Assembly: GCF_003385235.1 (NCBI RefSeq)
Contig: NZ_PQIA01000042.1
Span: 1 to 61,755, forward strand
Length of the DNA: 61,755 nucleotides
Direction of reading: 5' to 3'
From: Amycolatopsis circi
GTDB lineage: Bacteria; Actinomycetota; Actinomycetes; Mycobacteriales; Pseudonocardiaceae
Of the stretch, positions 49,542 to 58,302 are shown piece by piece. Both the position numbers and the translations under genes were made by a program. Within the stretch, counting starts at the first letter, position 1. Each line of letters begins with the position of its first letter. Under the pieces are notes generated by a model, which saw nothing but the letters and a program-made list of their open reading frames with translations, ran no database searches and was not told the DNA's origin.

Positions 49542-50821
49542 TGGCTGATCCCATCACTCCGGTCCTCACGAAACGCTGGCTGTCCCCGGAATCCTGGCGC
49601 ATCGAGACCTACGAAGCGCTCGAGGGCTACACCGCGGCACGCAAGGCGCTGGCCGCCACGCCCGAACAGCTCGTCCAGGTGGTCAAGGACTCCGGTCTGC
49701 GCGGCCGCGGCGGCGCGGGCTTCCCGGCGGGCGTGAAGTGGTCGTTCATGCCGCCCAACGAGGACAAGCCGCACTACCTGGTGATCAACGCCGACGAGGG
49801 CGAACCCGGGACCTGCAAAGACATTCCGCTGATGATGGCGGACCCGCACTCGCTGCTCGAGGGCTGCATCATCGCCTCGTACGCGATGCGGTCGCACCAC
49901 TGCTTCATCTACGTCCGGGGCGAGGCGCTGCACTGCATCCGCCGGCTCAACGCGGCCGCGCGCGAGGCGTACGCGAAGGGCTACCTCGGCAAGAACATCT
50001 TCGGCAGCGGCTGGGACCTCGAGCTGACTGTGCACGCCGGAGCCGGCGCGTACATCTGCGGCGAGGAAACGGCGCTGCTCGACTCGCTCGAAGGCCGCCG
50101 CGGCCAGCCCCGGCTCAAGCCGCCGTTCCCCGCCGCCGCCGGCCTGTACGCCGCGCCGACGACGGTGAACAACGTCGAGACCATCGCGAGCGCGTCGTAC
50201 ATCATCAACGCCGGTTCGTCGTGGTTCCGCGAGATGGGCCGCGAGAAGTCGCCCGGTCCGAAGATCTACTCGATCTCCGGCCACGTCGAGAAGCCCGGCC
50301 AGTACGAATGCCCGCTCGGCACCACGCTGCGCGAACTGCTGGAGCTGGCCGGCGGCATGAAGGACGGCATCCCGCTCAAGTTCTGGACGCCGGGCGGCTC
50401 GTCGACGCCGATGTTCACCGCCGAGCACCTCGACGTCCCGCTCGACTTCGAGGGCGCGGCCGAGGCCGGCTCGATGCTCGGCACCACCGCGGTGCAGGTC
50501 TTCAACGAGACCGTTTCGGTGCCGTGGGCCGTCATGAAGTGGACGCAGTTCTACGAGCACGAGTCCTGCGGCAAGTGCACCCCGTGCCGCGAGGGCACGT
50601 ACTGGCTGGCGCAGATCCTCGAGCGGATGGTCGAGGGGCACGGCACCGAAGAGGACATCGACACCCTGCTGGACGTGTGCGACAACATCTTCGGCCGCTC
50701 GTTCTGCGCGCTCGGCGACGGCGCGGTGTCGCCGATCCAGAGCGGCATCAAGTACTTCCGGGACGAGTTCCTGGCCCTGTGTGAAAGCGCTAAGCGAGAA
50801 CTGGTGGGAGCGCAGGCATGA
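49541..50821 (+). CDS. nuoF: NADH-quinone oxidoreductase subunit F
   Basis: 426 residues, binding NADH, FMN and cluster N3. GLRGRGGAGFPAGVKWSFM (near 55) is the NADH/FMN glycine-rich loop, INADEGEPGTCKD binds FMN, and HESCGKCTPCREGTYWL plus a later Cys (GRSFCALGDGAV) ligand N3. Electron entry point of complex I and the source of the NADH signal that Rex reads. Confidence 0.98.
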   Translation: MADPITPVLTKRWLSPESWRIETYEALEGYTAARKALAATPEQLVQVVKDSGLRGRGGAGFPAGVKWSFMPPNEDKPHYLVINADEGEPGTCKDIPLMMADPHSLLEGCIIASYAMRSHHCFIYVRGEALHCIRRLNAAAREAYAKGYLGKNIFGSGWDLELTVHAGAGAYICGEETALLDSLEGRRGQPRLKPPFPAAAGLYAAPTTVNNVETIASASYIINAGSSWFREMGREKSPGPKIYSISGHVEKPGQYECPLGTTLRELLELAGGMKDGIPLKFWTPGGSSTPMFTAEHLDVPLDFEGAAEAGSMLGTTAVQVFNETVSVPWAVMKWTQFYEHESCGKCTPCREGTYWLAQILERMVEGHGTEEDIDTLLDVCDNIFGRSFCALGDGAVSPIQSGIKYFRDEFLALCESAKRELVGAQA

Positions 50822-53280
50822 CGATCGCGCCCGACAAGCCCGAGACGGCTGAAACGCCGGTCCCCGAGGGTTACGTCAAGCTGACCATCGACGGCGAAGA
50901 GGTCATCGCGCCCAAGGGCGAGTTGCTGATCCGCACCGCCGAGCGGCTCGGCACGAGCATTCCGCGGTTCTGCGACCACCCGTTGCTCGACCCGGCGGGC
51001 GCGTGCCGCCAGTGCCTGGTCGAGGTCGAAATGGGCGGCCGTCCGATGCCGAAGCCGCAGGCCTCGTGCACGATGACGGTCGCCGACGGCATGGTGGTCA
51101 AGACCCAGCTCACCTCGCCGGTCGCGGACAAGGCGCAGCAGGGCGTGATGGAGCTGCTGCTCATCAACCACCCGCTCGACTGCCCGATCTGCGACAAGGG
51201 CGGCGAGTGCCCGCTGCAGAACCAGGCGCTCGCGCACGGCCGCGCGGAATCGCGGTTCGTCGACACGAAGCGCACGTTTCCGAAGCCGCTGCCGATCTCG
51301 TCGCAGGTGCTGCTCGACCGGGAGCGCTGCGTGCTGTGCCAGCGCTGCACGCGGTTCTCCGACCAGGTGGCCGGGGACCCGTTCATCGCACTGCTCGAAC
51401 GCGGCGCGCACCAGCAGATCGGCACCGCGGAAACCGCCGACGTGCTGGATCTGGCCTCCCGCACCACCAGCGGCGAACCGTTCCAGAGCTACTTCTCCGG
51501 CAACGTGATCCAGATCTGCCCGGTCGGCGCGCTCACCAGCGCGGCGTACCGATTCCGGTCGCGGCCGTTCGACCTGGTCTCGTCGCCGAGCGTGTGCGAG
51601 CACTGCTCGTCCGGCTGCGCCGAGCGCACCGACTTCCGGCGCGGCAAGGTCCAGCGCAAGCTGGCCGGCGACGACCCGGAGGTGAACGAGGAATGGCTGT
51701 GCGACAAGGGCCGCTTCGCGTTCCGCTACGTGCAGGCCGGTGACCGGATCCGTCGTCCGCTCGTCCGCAACGAGCACGGCGAGCTGGAGGAAGCGTCCTG
51801 GACCGACGCGCTCCGGACCGCCTCGGCCGGGCTGCTGAAGGCCCGCGACGGCAAGGGCGCCGCGGTGCTCACCGGTGGCCGGCTGACCGTCGAGGACGCT
51901 TACGCGTACTCGAAGTTCGCCCGGCTTGCCTTGCGCACCAACGACATCGACTTCCGCACCCGCGCGCACTCGGACGAGGAGCTGGCGTTCCTCGGTTCGA
52001 CGGTCGTGGGCACCACGCCGGAAACCGGCGTGACGTTCGGCGAGATCGAGCGGGCCAAGACGGTGCTGTGCGTGGCGTTCGAGCCCGAGGACGAAGCGCC
52101 GATCGTGTTCCTGCGACTGCGCAAGGCGGCCCGCAAGAACCGCACCCGCGTTGTCCACTTGGGACAGTGGACGACCTCCTCGGTGCGCAAGACCTTCGGC
52201 GAACTGCTGGCCTGCGTTCCCGGCGGCGAGGCGGCCGCGGTGGACGGCATCGCGCAGCACGCGGCCGACGTCGACACCGCGCTCAGCGGCGAAGGCGCGG
52301 TGATCCTGGTCGGCGAGCGGGCCGCCGAGATCCCCGGCCTGTTCTCCGCGCTGCTGCGGCTCACCGCCCGCACCGGAGCCCGGCTGGCGTGGATCCCGCG
52401 CCGCGCGGGCGACCGGGGCGCGCTCGAAACCGGTTGTGTGCCAACGCTTCTGCCCGGCGGCCGCTCGGTCGCCGACGACGCGGCTCGCGCCGAGGTCGGC
52501 AAGCAGTGGGGCGCCGAGCTTCCGGCCGAACCGGGCCGCGACGTCACCGGCATCCTCCAGGCCGCTTCCGGCGGACAGCTGGACGCGCTGGTGGTCGGCG
52601 GCGTCGACCCCAACGACCTGCCGGACCCGGACCTGGCCCGCCGCGCGCTCGACAACGTCGGGTTCGTAGTCAGCCTGGAACTGCGGGCGAGCGAGGTCAC
52701 CGAACGGGCCGACGTGGTCCTGCCGATCGCCCCGGCGGTCGAGAAGTCCGGCAGCTACCTCAACTGGGAGGGCCGCCGCCGCGACTTCGACACCACGCTG
52801 GAGGGCACCGGTTCCCTCTCGGACGGCCGGGTGCTCGACACCCTGGCGGTCGAGATGGACGCCGACCTGTTCACCCAGACCCCGGCCGCCGCCGCGGGCG
52901 ACTTCGCGAAGCTCGCGCCGGTCGCCCCCTCGGTGACCGCGCCGTCGGTGGCCGCCGCCGCGGCCCCGGTCCCGAACGGCAAGGCAGTGCTCGCCACCTG
53001 GCGGCAGCTGATCGACAACGGCTCGCTGCAGGACGACGAACCGCACCTCAAGGGCACCCAGCGGCCGCCCGTCGCGCGGCTTTCGGCGAAGACCGCCGAA
53101 AGCGTCGGCGGAACGGTCCGGGTGTCGAACGAGCGCGGGTCGATCACCCTGCCGGTCGAGGTCGCCGACCTGCCGGACGGCGTGGTGTGGCTGCCCGGCA
53201 ACTCCGACGGCTCGGCCGTCCGCGCCGCACTCGCCGCCGGACACGGCGCGCTCGTGCAGATCTCCGGAGGTGACCAGTGA
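50818..53280 (+). CDS. nuoG: NADH-quinone oxidoreductase subunit G
   Basis: 820 residues. The N-terminal ferredoxin domain (N1b: PRFCDHPLLDPAGACRQC) is followed by HPLDCPICDKGGECPLQNQA, CVLCQRCTRF and ICPVGALTS for N4/N5. Then comes a molybdopterin-like domain starting SVCEHCSSGCAERTDF. With WLCDKGRF this retains the four Cys of the extra N7 cluster found in only some complex I lineages. Overlaps nuoF and nuoH by 4 nt. Confidence 0.97.
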   Translation: MTIAPDKPETAETPVPEGYVKLTIDGEEVIAPKGELLIRTAERLGTSIPRFCDHPLLDPAGACRQCLVEVEMGGRPMPKPQASCTMTVADGMVVKTQLTSPVADKAQQGVMELLLINHPLDCPICDKGGECPLQNQALAHGRAESRFVDTKRTFPKPLPISSQVLLDRERCVLCQRCTRFSDQVAGDPFIALLERGAHQQIGTAETADVLDLASRTTSGEPFQSYFSGNVIQICPVGALTSAAYRFRSRPFDLVSSPSVCEHCSSGCAERTDFRRGKVQRKLAGDDPEVNEEWLCDKGRFAFRYVQAGDRIRRPLVRNEHGELEEASWTDALRTASAGLLKARDGKGAAVLTGGRLTVEDAYAYSKFARLALRTNDIDFRTRAHSDEELAFLGSTVVGTTPETGVTFGEIERAKTVLCVAFEPEDEAPIVFLRLRKAARKNRTRVVHLGQWTTSSVRKTFGELLACVPGGEAAAVDGIAQHAADVDTALSGEGAVILVGERAAEIPGLFSALLRLTARTGARLAWIPRRAGDRGALETGCVPTLLPGGRSVADDAARAEVGKQWGAELPAEPGRDVTGILQAASGGQLDALVVGGVDPNDLPDPDLARRALDNVGFVVSLELRASEVTERADVVLPIAPAVEKSGSYLNWEGRRRDFDTTLEGTGSLSDGRVLDTLAVEMDADLFTQTPAAAAGDFAKLAPVAPSVTAPSVAAAAAPVPNGKAVLATWRQLIDNGSLQDDEPHLKGTQRPPVARLSAKTAESVGGTVRVSNERGSITLPVEVADLPDGVVWLPGNSDGSAVRAALAAGHGALVQISGGDQ

Positions 53281-54623
53281 GCCCGCAGCTCACGCAGTTC
53301 CTCGCCGCGTACCCGGACGCCGCGGAACGGGCTCGGCTGATCGCCGACGACCCGTGGTGGCTCGTCCTGCTCAAGGCGGTCGTGGTCCTCCTGATCGGGC
53401 CGGTCCTGACGATCTTCCTGATCGTGTGGGAGCGCAAGGCGATCGGCCGGATGCAGAACCGGCCCGGCCCCAACCGGGTCGGCCCCGGCGGCTACCTGCA
53501 GTCGCTCGCCGACGCGGTCAAGCTCCCGTTCAAGGAGCAGATCATCCCGGACACGGCCGACCGCAAGGTGTACTTCCTCGCGCCGGTGCTGTCCGCGGTC
53601 CCCGCGCTGATCGCGCTGTCGGCCATCCCGTTCGGCCCGGTCGTCTCGATCTTCGGCCACCGCACGGTGCTGCAGCTGATGGACCTCCCGGTCGGCGTGC
53701 TGGTGATCCTCGCCTGCTCGTCGGTCGGCGTGTACGGCATCGTGCTGGCGGGCTGGGCTTCCGGCTCGCCGTACCCGCTCTTCGGCGGCATGCGCTCGGC
53801 GGCGCAGGTGATCTCCTACGAGATCGCGATGGGCCTCTCGATCGTCGCGGTGATCCTGTACTCCGGTTCGCTGCAGACGTCGGAGATCGTGCAGGCGCAG
53901 GCGCACGGCTGGTACTTCTACATGCTGATCCCGAGCTTCGTGATCTACGTGATCTCGATGGTCGGCGAGACGAACCGCGCGCCGTTCGACCTCCCGGAGG
54001 CCGAATCCGAACTGGTCGGCGGCTTCCACACCGAGTACAGCTCGATGAAGTTCGCGATGTTCTTCCTCGCCGAGTACGTCAACATGGTGATCGTCTCGGC
54101 GTTCTGCACCACGCTGTTCCTCGGCGGCTGGCGGTTCCCGTTCGTCGGCGACGATTCGCCGTTGAACCAGAACTGGTGGCCGATCCTCTGGTTCTTCGCC
54201 AAGACCTTCGTCCTGCTGTTCGGCTTCATCTGGCTGCGCGGCACGCTGCCCCGGCTGCGCTACGACCAGTTCATGCGGCTGGGCTGGAAGGTCCTGGTCC
54301 CGGTCAACCTGGTGTGGATCGTGGTCGTGGTCGCGATCAAGACGATCCAGTGGAGCTGGCCGCAGATCCTCGTCGGGGTCGGCATCGTGCTGGTGGTGCT
54401 CGTGCTGCTGAGCCTCGCGCTGCCGGACAAGAAGCTGCCCGAATCGGACTACGTGGACCTGGCCGGAAGCGGCTACCCGCTGCCGCCGCTGGACCTGCGG
54501 GTCCCGGACGCGACGCCGCGGCAGAAGGCGCTGGCCAAGGCGGAGGCGAAGGCCGCGCGGCGCAAGCCGGCCGGCGTCACCGCCGCGGCCGCACAGGAAG
54601 GAACGGAAGATGGCGGCAACTGA
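53277..54623 (+). CDS. nuoH: NADH-quinone oxidoreductase subunit H
   Basis: 448 residues and about eight or nine helices. WERKAIGRMQNRPGPNRVGP and GETNRAPFDLPEAESELVGG are the invariant quinone-channel loops, and YSSMKFAMFFLAEYVNM is also conserved. A ~50-residue basic, Ala-rich C-terminal tail is typical of actinobacteria. GTG start; its 3' end overlaps nuoI by 14 nt. Confidence 0.97.
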   Translation: MSPQLTQFLAAYPDAAERARLIADDPWWLVLLKAVVVLLIGPVLTIFLIVWERKAIGRMQNRPGPNRVGPGGYLQSLADAVKLPFKEQIIPDTADRKVYFLAPVLSAVPALIALSAIPFGPVVSIFGHRTVLQLMDLPVGVLVILACSSVGVYGIVLAGWASGSPYPLFGGMRSAAQVISYEIAMGLSIVAVILYSGSLQTSEIVQAQAHGWYFYMLIPSFVIYVISMVGETNRAPFDLPEAESELVGGFHTEYSSMKFAMFFLAEYVNMVIVSAFCTTLFLGGWRFPFVGDDSPLNQNWWPILWFFAKTFVLLFGFIWLRGTLPRLRYDQFMRLGWKVLVPVNLVWIVVVVAIKTIQWSWPQILVGVGIVLVVLVLLSLALPDKKLPESDYVDLAGSGYPLPPLDLRVPDATPRQKALAKAEAKAARRKPAGVTAAAAQEGTEDGGN

Positions 54624-55197
54624 CTTCCTCAATCCCATCAAGGGATTCGGCGTCACCTTCGGGATGATGTTCAAGAAGGTCGCGACCGAGGAGTACCCCG
54701 AGGCGGGCGCTCCGGCCGCGCCGCGCTACCACGGCCGCCACCAGCTCAACCGGCATCCGGACGGGCTGGAGAAGTGCGTCGGCTGCGAGCTGTGCGCGTG
54801 GGCGTGCCCGGCGGACGCGATTTTCGTCGAGGGCGGCAACAACACCGACGAAGAGCGGTACTCGCCGGGCGAGCGGTACGGCGCGGACTACCAGATCAAC
54901 TACCTGCGCTGCATCGGCTGCGGCCTGTGCATCGAGGCGTGCCCGACCCGGTCGCTCACCATGACCAACTTCTACGAGATGGCCGACGACGACCGGCAGC
55001 GGCTCATCTACACCAAGGAAGACCTGCTCGCCCCGCTGCTGCCGGGCATGGAGCAGCCGCCGCACCCGATGCGGCTCGGCGACAACGAGCAGGACTACTA
55101 CGTGAACGGTCCCGAGCTGGCCGCAGGGGTCGTGAGCGGCGATGCCGGTTCTAACCGGGATCAGCACTCACGAGGTGCGACGGAGGCGGCTCAGTGA
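54610..55197 (+). CDS. nuoI: NADH-quinone oxidoreductase subunit I, C-terminus encoded by a palindromic repeat
   Basis: 195 residues. Two [4Fe-4S] motifs, CVGCELCAWACPADAI (near 56) and CIGCGLCIEACPTRSL (near 102), hold clusters N6a and N6b. The normal core ends at about DYYVNGPELAAG. The last ~20 codons (VVSGDAGSNRDQHSRG and ATEAAQ) are translated from family R palindrome R6, which keeps the frame open and leaves the stop overlapping nuoJ. The tail is thus repeat-derived and unlikely to be needed for function. Confidence 0.95.
   Translation: MAATDFLNPIKGFGVTFGMMFKKVATEEYPEAGAPAAPRYHGRHQLNRHPDGLEKCVGCELCAWACPADAIFVEGGNNTDEERYSPGERYGADYQINYLRCIGCGLCIEACPTRSLTMTNFYEMADDDRQRLIYTKEDLLAPLLPGMEQPPHPMRLGDNEQDYYVNGPELAAGVVSGDAGSNRDQHSRGATEAAQ
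55130..55173. repeat. Family R palindrome, copy R6, inside nuoI
   Basis: TCGTGAGCGGCGATGCCGGTT...AACCGG...CACTCACGA, the only copy located in a coding region. It has the CCGGTTCTAACCGG core and one changed base in the outer left arm (GAGCGG for GAGTGG). Confidence 0.9.
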
Positions 55198-56084
55198 CCC
55201 TCTCCGCGCTGCTTCCCCTTCTCGCGCAGGCCCCGGCGTCCGGCGTCAACGCGTCCGTGACGACCGGCGAGGCCATCGCGTTCTGGATCCTCGGCCCGCT
55301 CTCGCTGCTGGGCGCGCTCGGGATGATCTTCTCCCGCAACGCCGTGCACTCGGCGCTGTGGCTGGTGCTCACGATGCTGACGCTGGGCGCGTTGTACATG
55401 ACGCAGTCCGCGCCGTTCCTCGGGTTCACCCAGATCATCGTCTACACCGGCGCGATCATGATGCTGTTCCTGTTCGTGCTGATGCTGGTCGGCCGGGACA
55501 GCTCGGACTCGGTGGTCGAAGTGCTGCGCGGGCAACGGCTCGCCGCGGGCGTGCTCGGCATCGGGCTCGCCGCCTTGATCGCCGCGGGCGTGTTCCGCGC
55601 GATGGTGAACGTGACCCCGGCGCAGCCGCTCGACCCGTACCAGCCGACCGGCGGCGGTCCCGGCGGTCTGGGCAGGCTGATCTTCACCCAGTACCTGTTC
55701 CCGTTCGAGCTGACCTCGGCGCTGCTGATCACCGCCGCGCTCGGCGCGATGGTGCTGGCCTTCACCGGCCGCAGCGGCAAGACCAAGCTCTCCCAGCGCG
55801 AACTGGTCAAGCTGCGCTTCCGCGGCGAGCACGACCGCCCGTCGCCGCTGCCCGGTCCCGGCGTGTTCGCCACCGCCAGTTCGGTGTCGACCCCGGCGCT
55901 GCTGCCGGACGGTTCGGTCGCGCCGGAGTCGCTGTCGGAGATCATCGAGTCCACCTCGGCGATCCGGCTCATGCGCGAGCGCAAGCTCATCGCGGACGAG
56001 GGCCCGAAGCCCGACGCGCACGCACTGGTCGGCGGAGCCGAAAAGGCCGAGCCCGCCGAGGAAGAAGAAGGGGAAGGAAAGTGA
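55194..56084 (+). CDS. nuoJ: NADH-quinone oxidoreductase subunit J
   Basis: 296 residues with five membrane helices in the first ~190 (GEAIAFWILGPLSLLGALGM, NAVHSALWLVLTMLTLGALY, TQIIVYTGAIMMLFLFVLML and two more). The YTGAIMMLFLFVLML pi-bulge helix is characteristic. A ~100-residue hydrophilic, Glu-rich C-terminal tail follows. GTG 55194 overlaps the nuoI stop by 4 nt. Confidence 0.95.
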   Translation: MTLSALLPLLAQAPASGVNASVTTGEAIAFWILGPLSLLGALGMIFSRNAVHSALWLVLTMLTLGALYMTQSAPFLGFTQIIVYTGAIMMLFLFVLMLVGRDSSDSVVEVLRGQRLAAGVLGIGLAALIAAGVFRAMVNVTPAQPLDPYQPTGGGPGGLGRLIFTQYLFPFELTSALLITAALGAMVLAFTGRSGKTKLSQRELVKLRFRGEHDRPSPLPGPGVFATASSVSTPALLPDGSVAPESLSEIIESTSAIRLMRERKLIADEGPKPDAHALVGGAEKAEPAEEEEGEGK

Positions 56085-56380
56085 CCCCGAGCTACTACCT
56101 GCTGCTGTCCGCGCTGCTGTTCTGCATCGGCGCGGTGGGCGTGCTGGTCCGCCGCAACGCGATCGTCGTGTTCATGTGCATCGAGCTGATGCTGAACGCG
56201 GTGAACCTGACCCTGGTCACCTTCGCCCGCATCAACGGCGGGCTGCACGGCCAGGTGATGGCGTTCTTCGTGATGGTGGTCGCGGCCGCCGAGGTCGTGG
56301 TGGGGCTGGCGATCATCATGGCGATCTTCCGCACCCGCCGCTCGGCTTCGGTCGACGACACGAACCTGCTGAAGTACTGA
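56081..56380 (+). CDS. nuoK: NADH-quinone oxidoreductase subunit K
   Basis: 99 residues and three helices, the normal NuoK size. The conserved membrane Glu residues are in VVFMCIELMLNAVNLTLV and FVMVVAAAEVVVGLAIIM. GTG 56081 overlaps the nuoJ stop by 4 nt. Confidence 0.96.
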   Translation: MTPSYYLLLSALLFCIGAVGVLVRRNAIVVFMCIELMLNAVNLTLVTFARINGGLHGQVMAFFVMVVAAAEVVVGLAIIMAIFRTRRSASVDDTNLLKY

Positions 56381-56393
56381 GGGAGACGACCGA

Positions 56394-58301
56394 GTGACCG
56401 CATCATCGTGGCTGCTGGTGGCCCTTCCCGCCCTCGGCGCCCTCGTCCTGCTGCTATCCGGGAAACGCGCGAAGGCGTGGGGGCACCTGCTCGGCTGTGC
56501 CACCGTCACGCTCGCCTTCGTGTACGCCGTGATCCTGTTCTTCTCCACCGACAGCCACTCGGTCACCGACACCAAGATCTACTCCTGGATCCCGGTGACC
56601 CAGCTGCAAGTGGACTTCGGGCTGCGCATCGACGCGCTGTCGCTGACGTTCGTGCTGCTGATCACCGGCGTCGGCATGCTGATCCACTTCTATTCGATCG
56701 GCTACATGGCCGACGACGAGGGCCGGTACCGGTTCTTCGCGTACCTGAACCTGTTCGTCGCCTCGATGCTGATCCTGGTGCTGGGCAACAGCTTCGTGAC
56801 GCTGTACCTCGGCTGGGAGGGCGTGGGTCTCGCCTCGTACCTGCTGATCGGCTGGTATCAGAACCGCCCGTCCGCGGCGACCGCGGCGAAGAAGGCGTTC
56901 CTGATGAACCGCGTCGGCGACGTCGGGCTCGCGCTGGCGATCTTCCTGATGTTCAAGTACGTCGGGTCGACCGGCTACGCGCAGGTCTTCGAGGGCGTCG
57001 CGCAGGGCAAGATCCCGCCGGGCGCGATCACCGCCATCGCGATCCTGCTGCTGCTGGGCGCGTGCGGTAAATCCGGCCAGTTCCCGCTGCAGGCCTGGCT
57101 TCCGGACGCGATGGAGGGCCCGACCCCGGTGTCGGCGCTCATCCACGCGGCGACGATGGTCACCGCGGGCGTGTACCTGGTGGCCCGCTCCAACGTCATC
57201 TTCACCGCGACGCCGGACGGACGTCTGGTCGTCACTCTGGTCGGCGCGGTCACGCTGCTGCTCGGGTGCGTCGTCGGCTGTGCCTACGACGACATCAAGA
57301 AGGTGCTCGCGTACTCGACGGTCAGCCAGATCGGCTACATGATGCTGGCGGTCGGCCTCGGGCCGGGCATCTACGCGCTCGGCATCATGCACCTGGTGGC
57401 GCACGGCTTCTTCAAGGCCGGGCTGTTCCTCGGGGCCGGTTCGGTCATGCACGGCATGAACGACGAGGTCGACATGCGCAAGTTCGGCGGCCTGGCCAAG
57501 AAGATGCCGATCACCTTCGTCACCTTCGGCCTCGGCTACCTGGCGATCATCGGCTTCCCGTTCCTCACCGGGTACTACACGAAGGACGCGATCATCGAGG
57601 CGGCGTTCGGCCAGGAAGGCTGGCGCGGCTGGGCTTTCGGCCTCGCGACGGTGATCGGCGCCGGGCTCACCGCGTTCTACATGACGCGGCTGATGATGAT
57701 GACCTTCTTCGGCAAGCAGCGCTGGAAGGACATCAAGAGCACCGACGGACGCGACTTCCACCCGCACGAGTCCAAGCCGATCATGTGGGTCCCGATGGCG
57801 ATCCTGGCGGTCGGTTCGGTCGGTGCCGGCGCGTTCTTCGCGCTGGGCAACCGGTTCGTCGACTGGCTTTCCCCGGTGGTCGGTCAGTACGCCGAGGCCG
57901 AGCACACCCCGATCCCGTCGTGGACGGTCCCGGCGGCGACGCTGGTGCTGGCCGCGCTCGGCGTGCTGCTGGCGGTCTGGCTGTTCCGCCCGTCGCGCGA
58001 CGTCCCGGTCGAGAAGCCCGAGCGGGTCTCTTGGCCGGTCCGCGCGGCGCGCAAGGACCTGTACGGCAACGCGCTCAACGAAACCCTGGTCGCCCGTCCG
58101 GGCACCTGGCTGGCGCGGGCGCTGGTGTACGTGGACAACCGCGGCGTCGACGGCGCGGTGAACGGCCTCGCCGCGGCACTCGGCGGCGGGTCCGGGCGGC
58201 TGCGCCGGATGCAGACCGGATTCGTGCGGTCGTACGCGTTGTCCATGCTCGGCGGCACGTTCCTGCTTCTCGCGGCCCTTCTGCTGGTGAGGTTCTCCTG
58301 A
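56394..58301 (+). CDS. nuoL: NADH-quinone oxidoreductase subunit L
   Basis: 635 residues, the largest proton-pumping (antiporter-like) subunit with about 14-16 helices. YLGWEGVGLASYLLIGWY (with the key Glu), GKSGQFPLQAWLPDAMEGPT (TM7 Lys loop), SALIHAATMVTAGVYL and HLVAHGFFKAGLFLGAGS are conserved. The C-terminal amphipathic arm region starts near residue 545. GTG start, 13 nt after nuoK. Confidence 0.97.
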   Translation: MTASSWLLVALPALGALVLLLSGKRAKAWGHLLGCATVTLAFVYAVILFFSTDSHSVTDTKIYSWIPVTQLQVDFGLRIDALSLTFVLLITGVGMLIHFYSIGYMADDEGRYRFFAYLNLFVASMLILVLGNSFVTLYLGWEGVGLASYLLIGWYQNRPSAATAAKKAFLMNRVGDVGLALAIFLMFKYVGSTGYAQVFEGVAQGKIPPGAITAIAILLLLGACGKSGQFPLQAWLPDAMEGPTPVSALIHAATMVTAGVYLVARSNVIFTATPDGRLVVTLVGAVTLLLGCVVGCAYDDIKKVLAYSTVSQIGYMMLAVGLGPGIYALGIMHLVAHGFFKAGLFLGAGSVMHGMNDEVDMRKFGGLAKKMPITFVTFGLGYLAIIGFPFLTGYYTKDAIIEAAFGQEGWRGWAFGLATVIGAGLTAFYMTRLMMMTFFGKQRWKDIKSTDGRDFHPHESKPIMWVPMAILAVGSVGAGAFFALGNRFVDWLSPVVGQYAEAEHTPIPSWTVPAATLVLAALGVLLAVWLFRPSRDVPVEKPERVSWPVRAARKDLYGNALNETLVARPGTWLARALVYVDNRGVDGAVNGLAAALGGGSGRLRRMQTGFVRSYALSMLGGTFLLLAALLLVRFS

Positions 58302-58302
58302 C

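Noticed and set aside
50551..53244. Very long open frame antisense to nuoG, and similar long antisense frames over other genes
   Set aside because: Expected in very GC-rich DNA with C/G third positions; the products are Arg/Ala-rich without domains, while the plus strand encodes clear NuoG.
3545..55173. Palindromes as a CRISPR array
   Set aside because: Copies are kilobases apart with no regular spacers and no cas genes.
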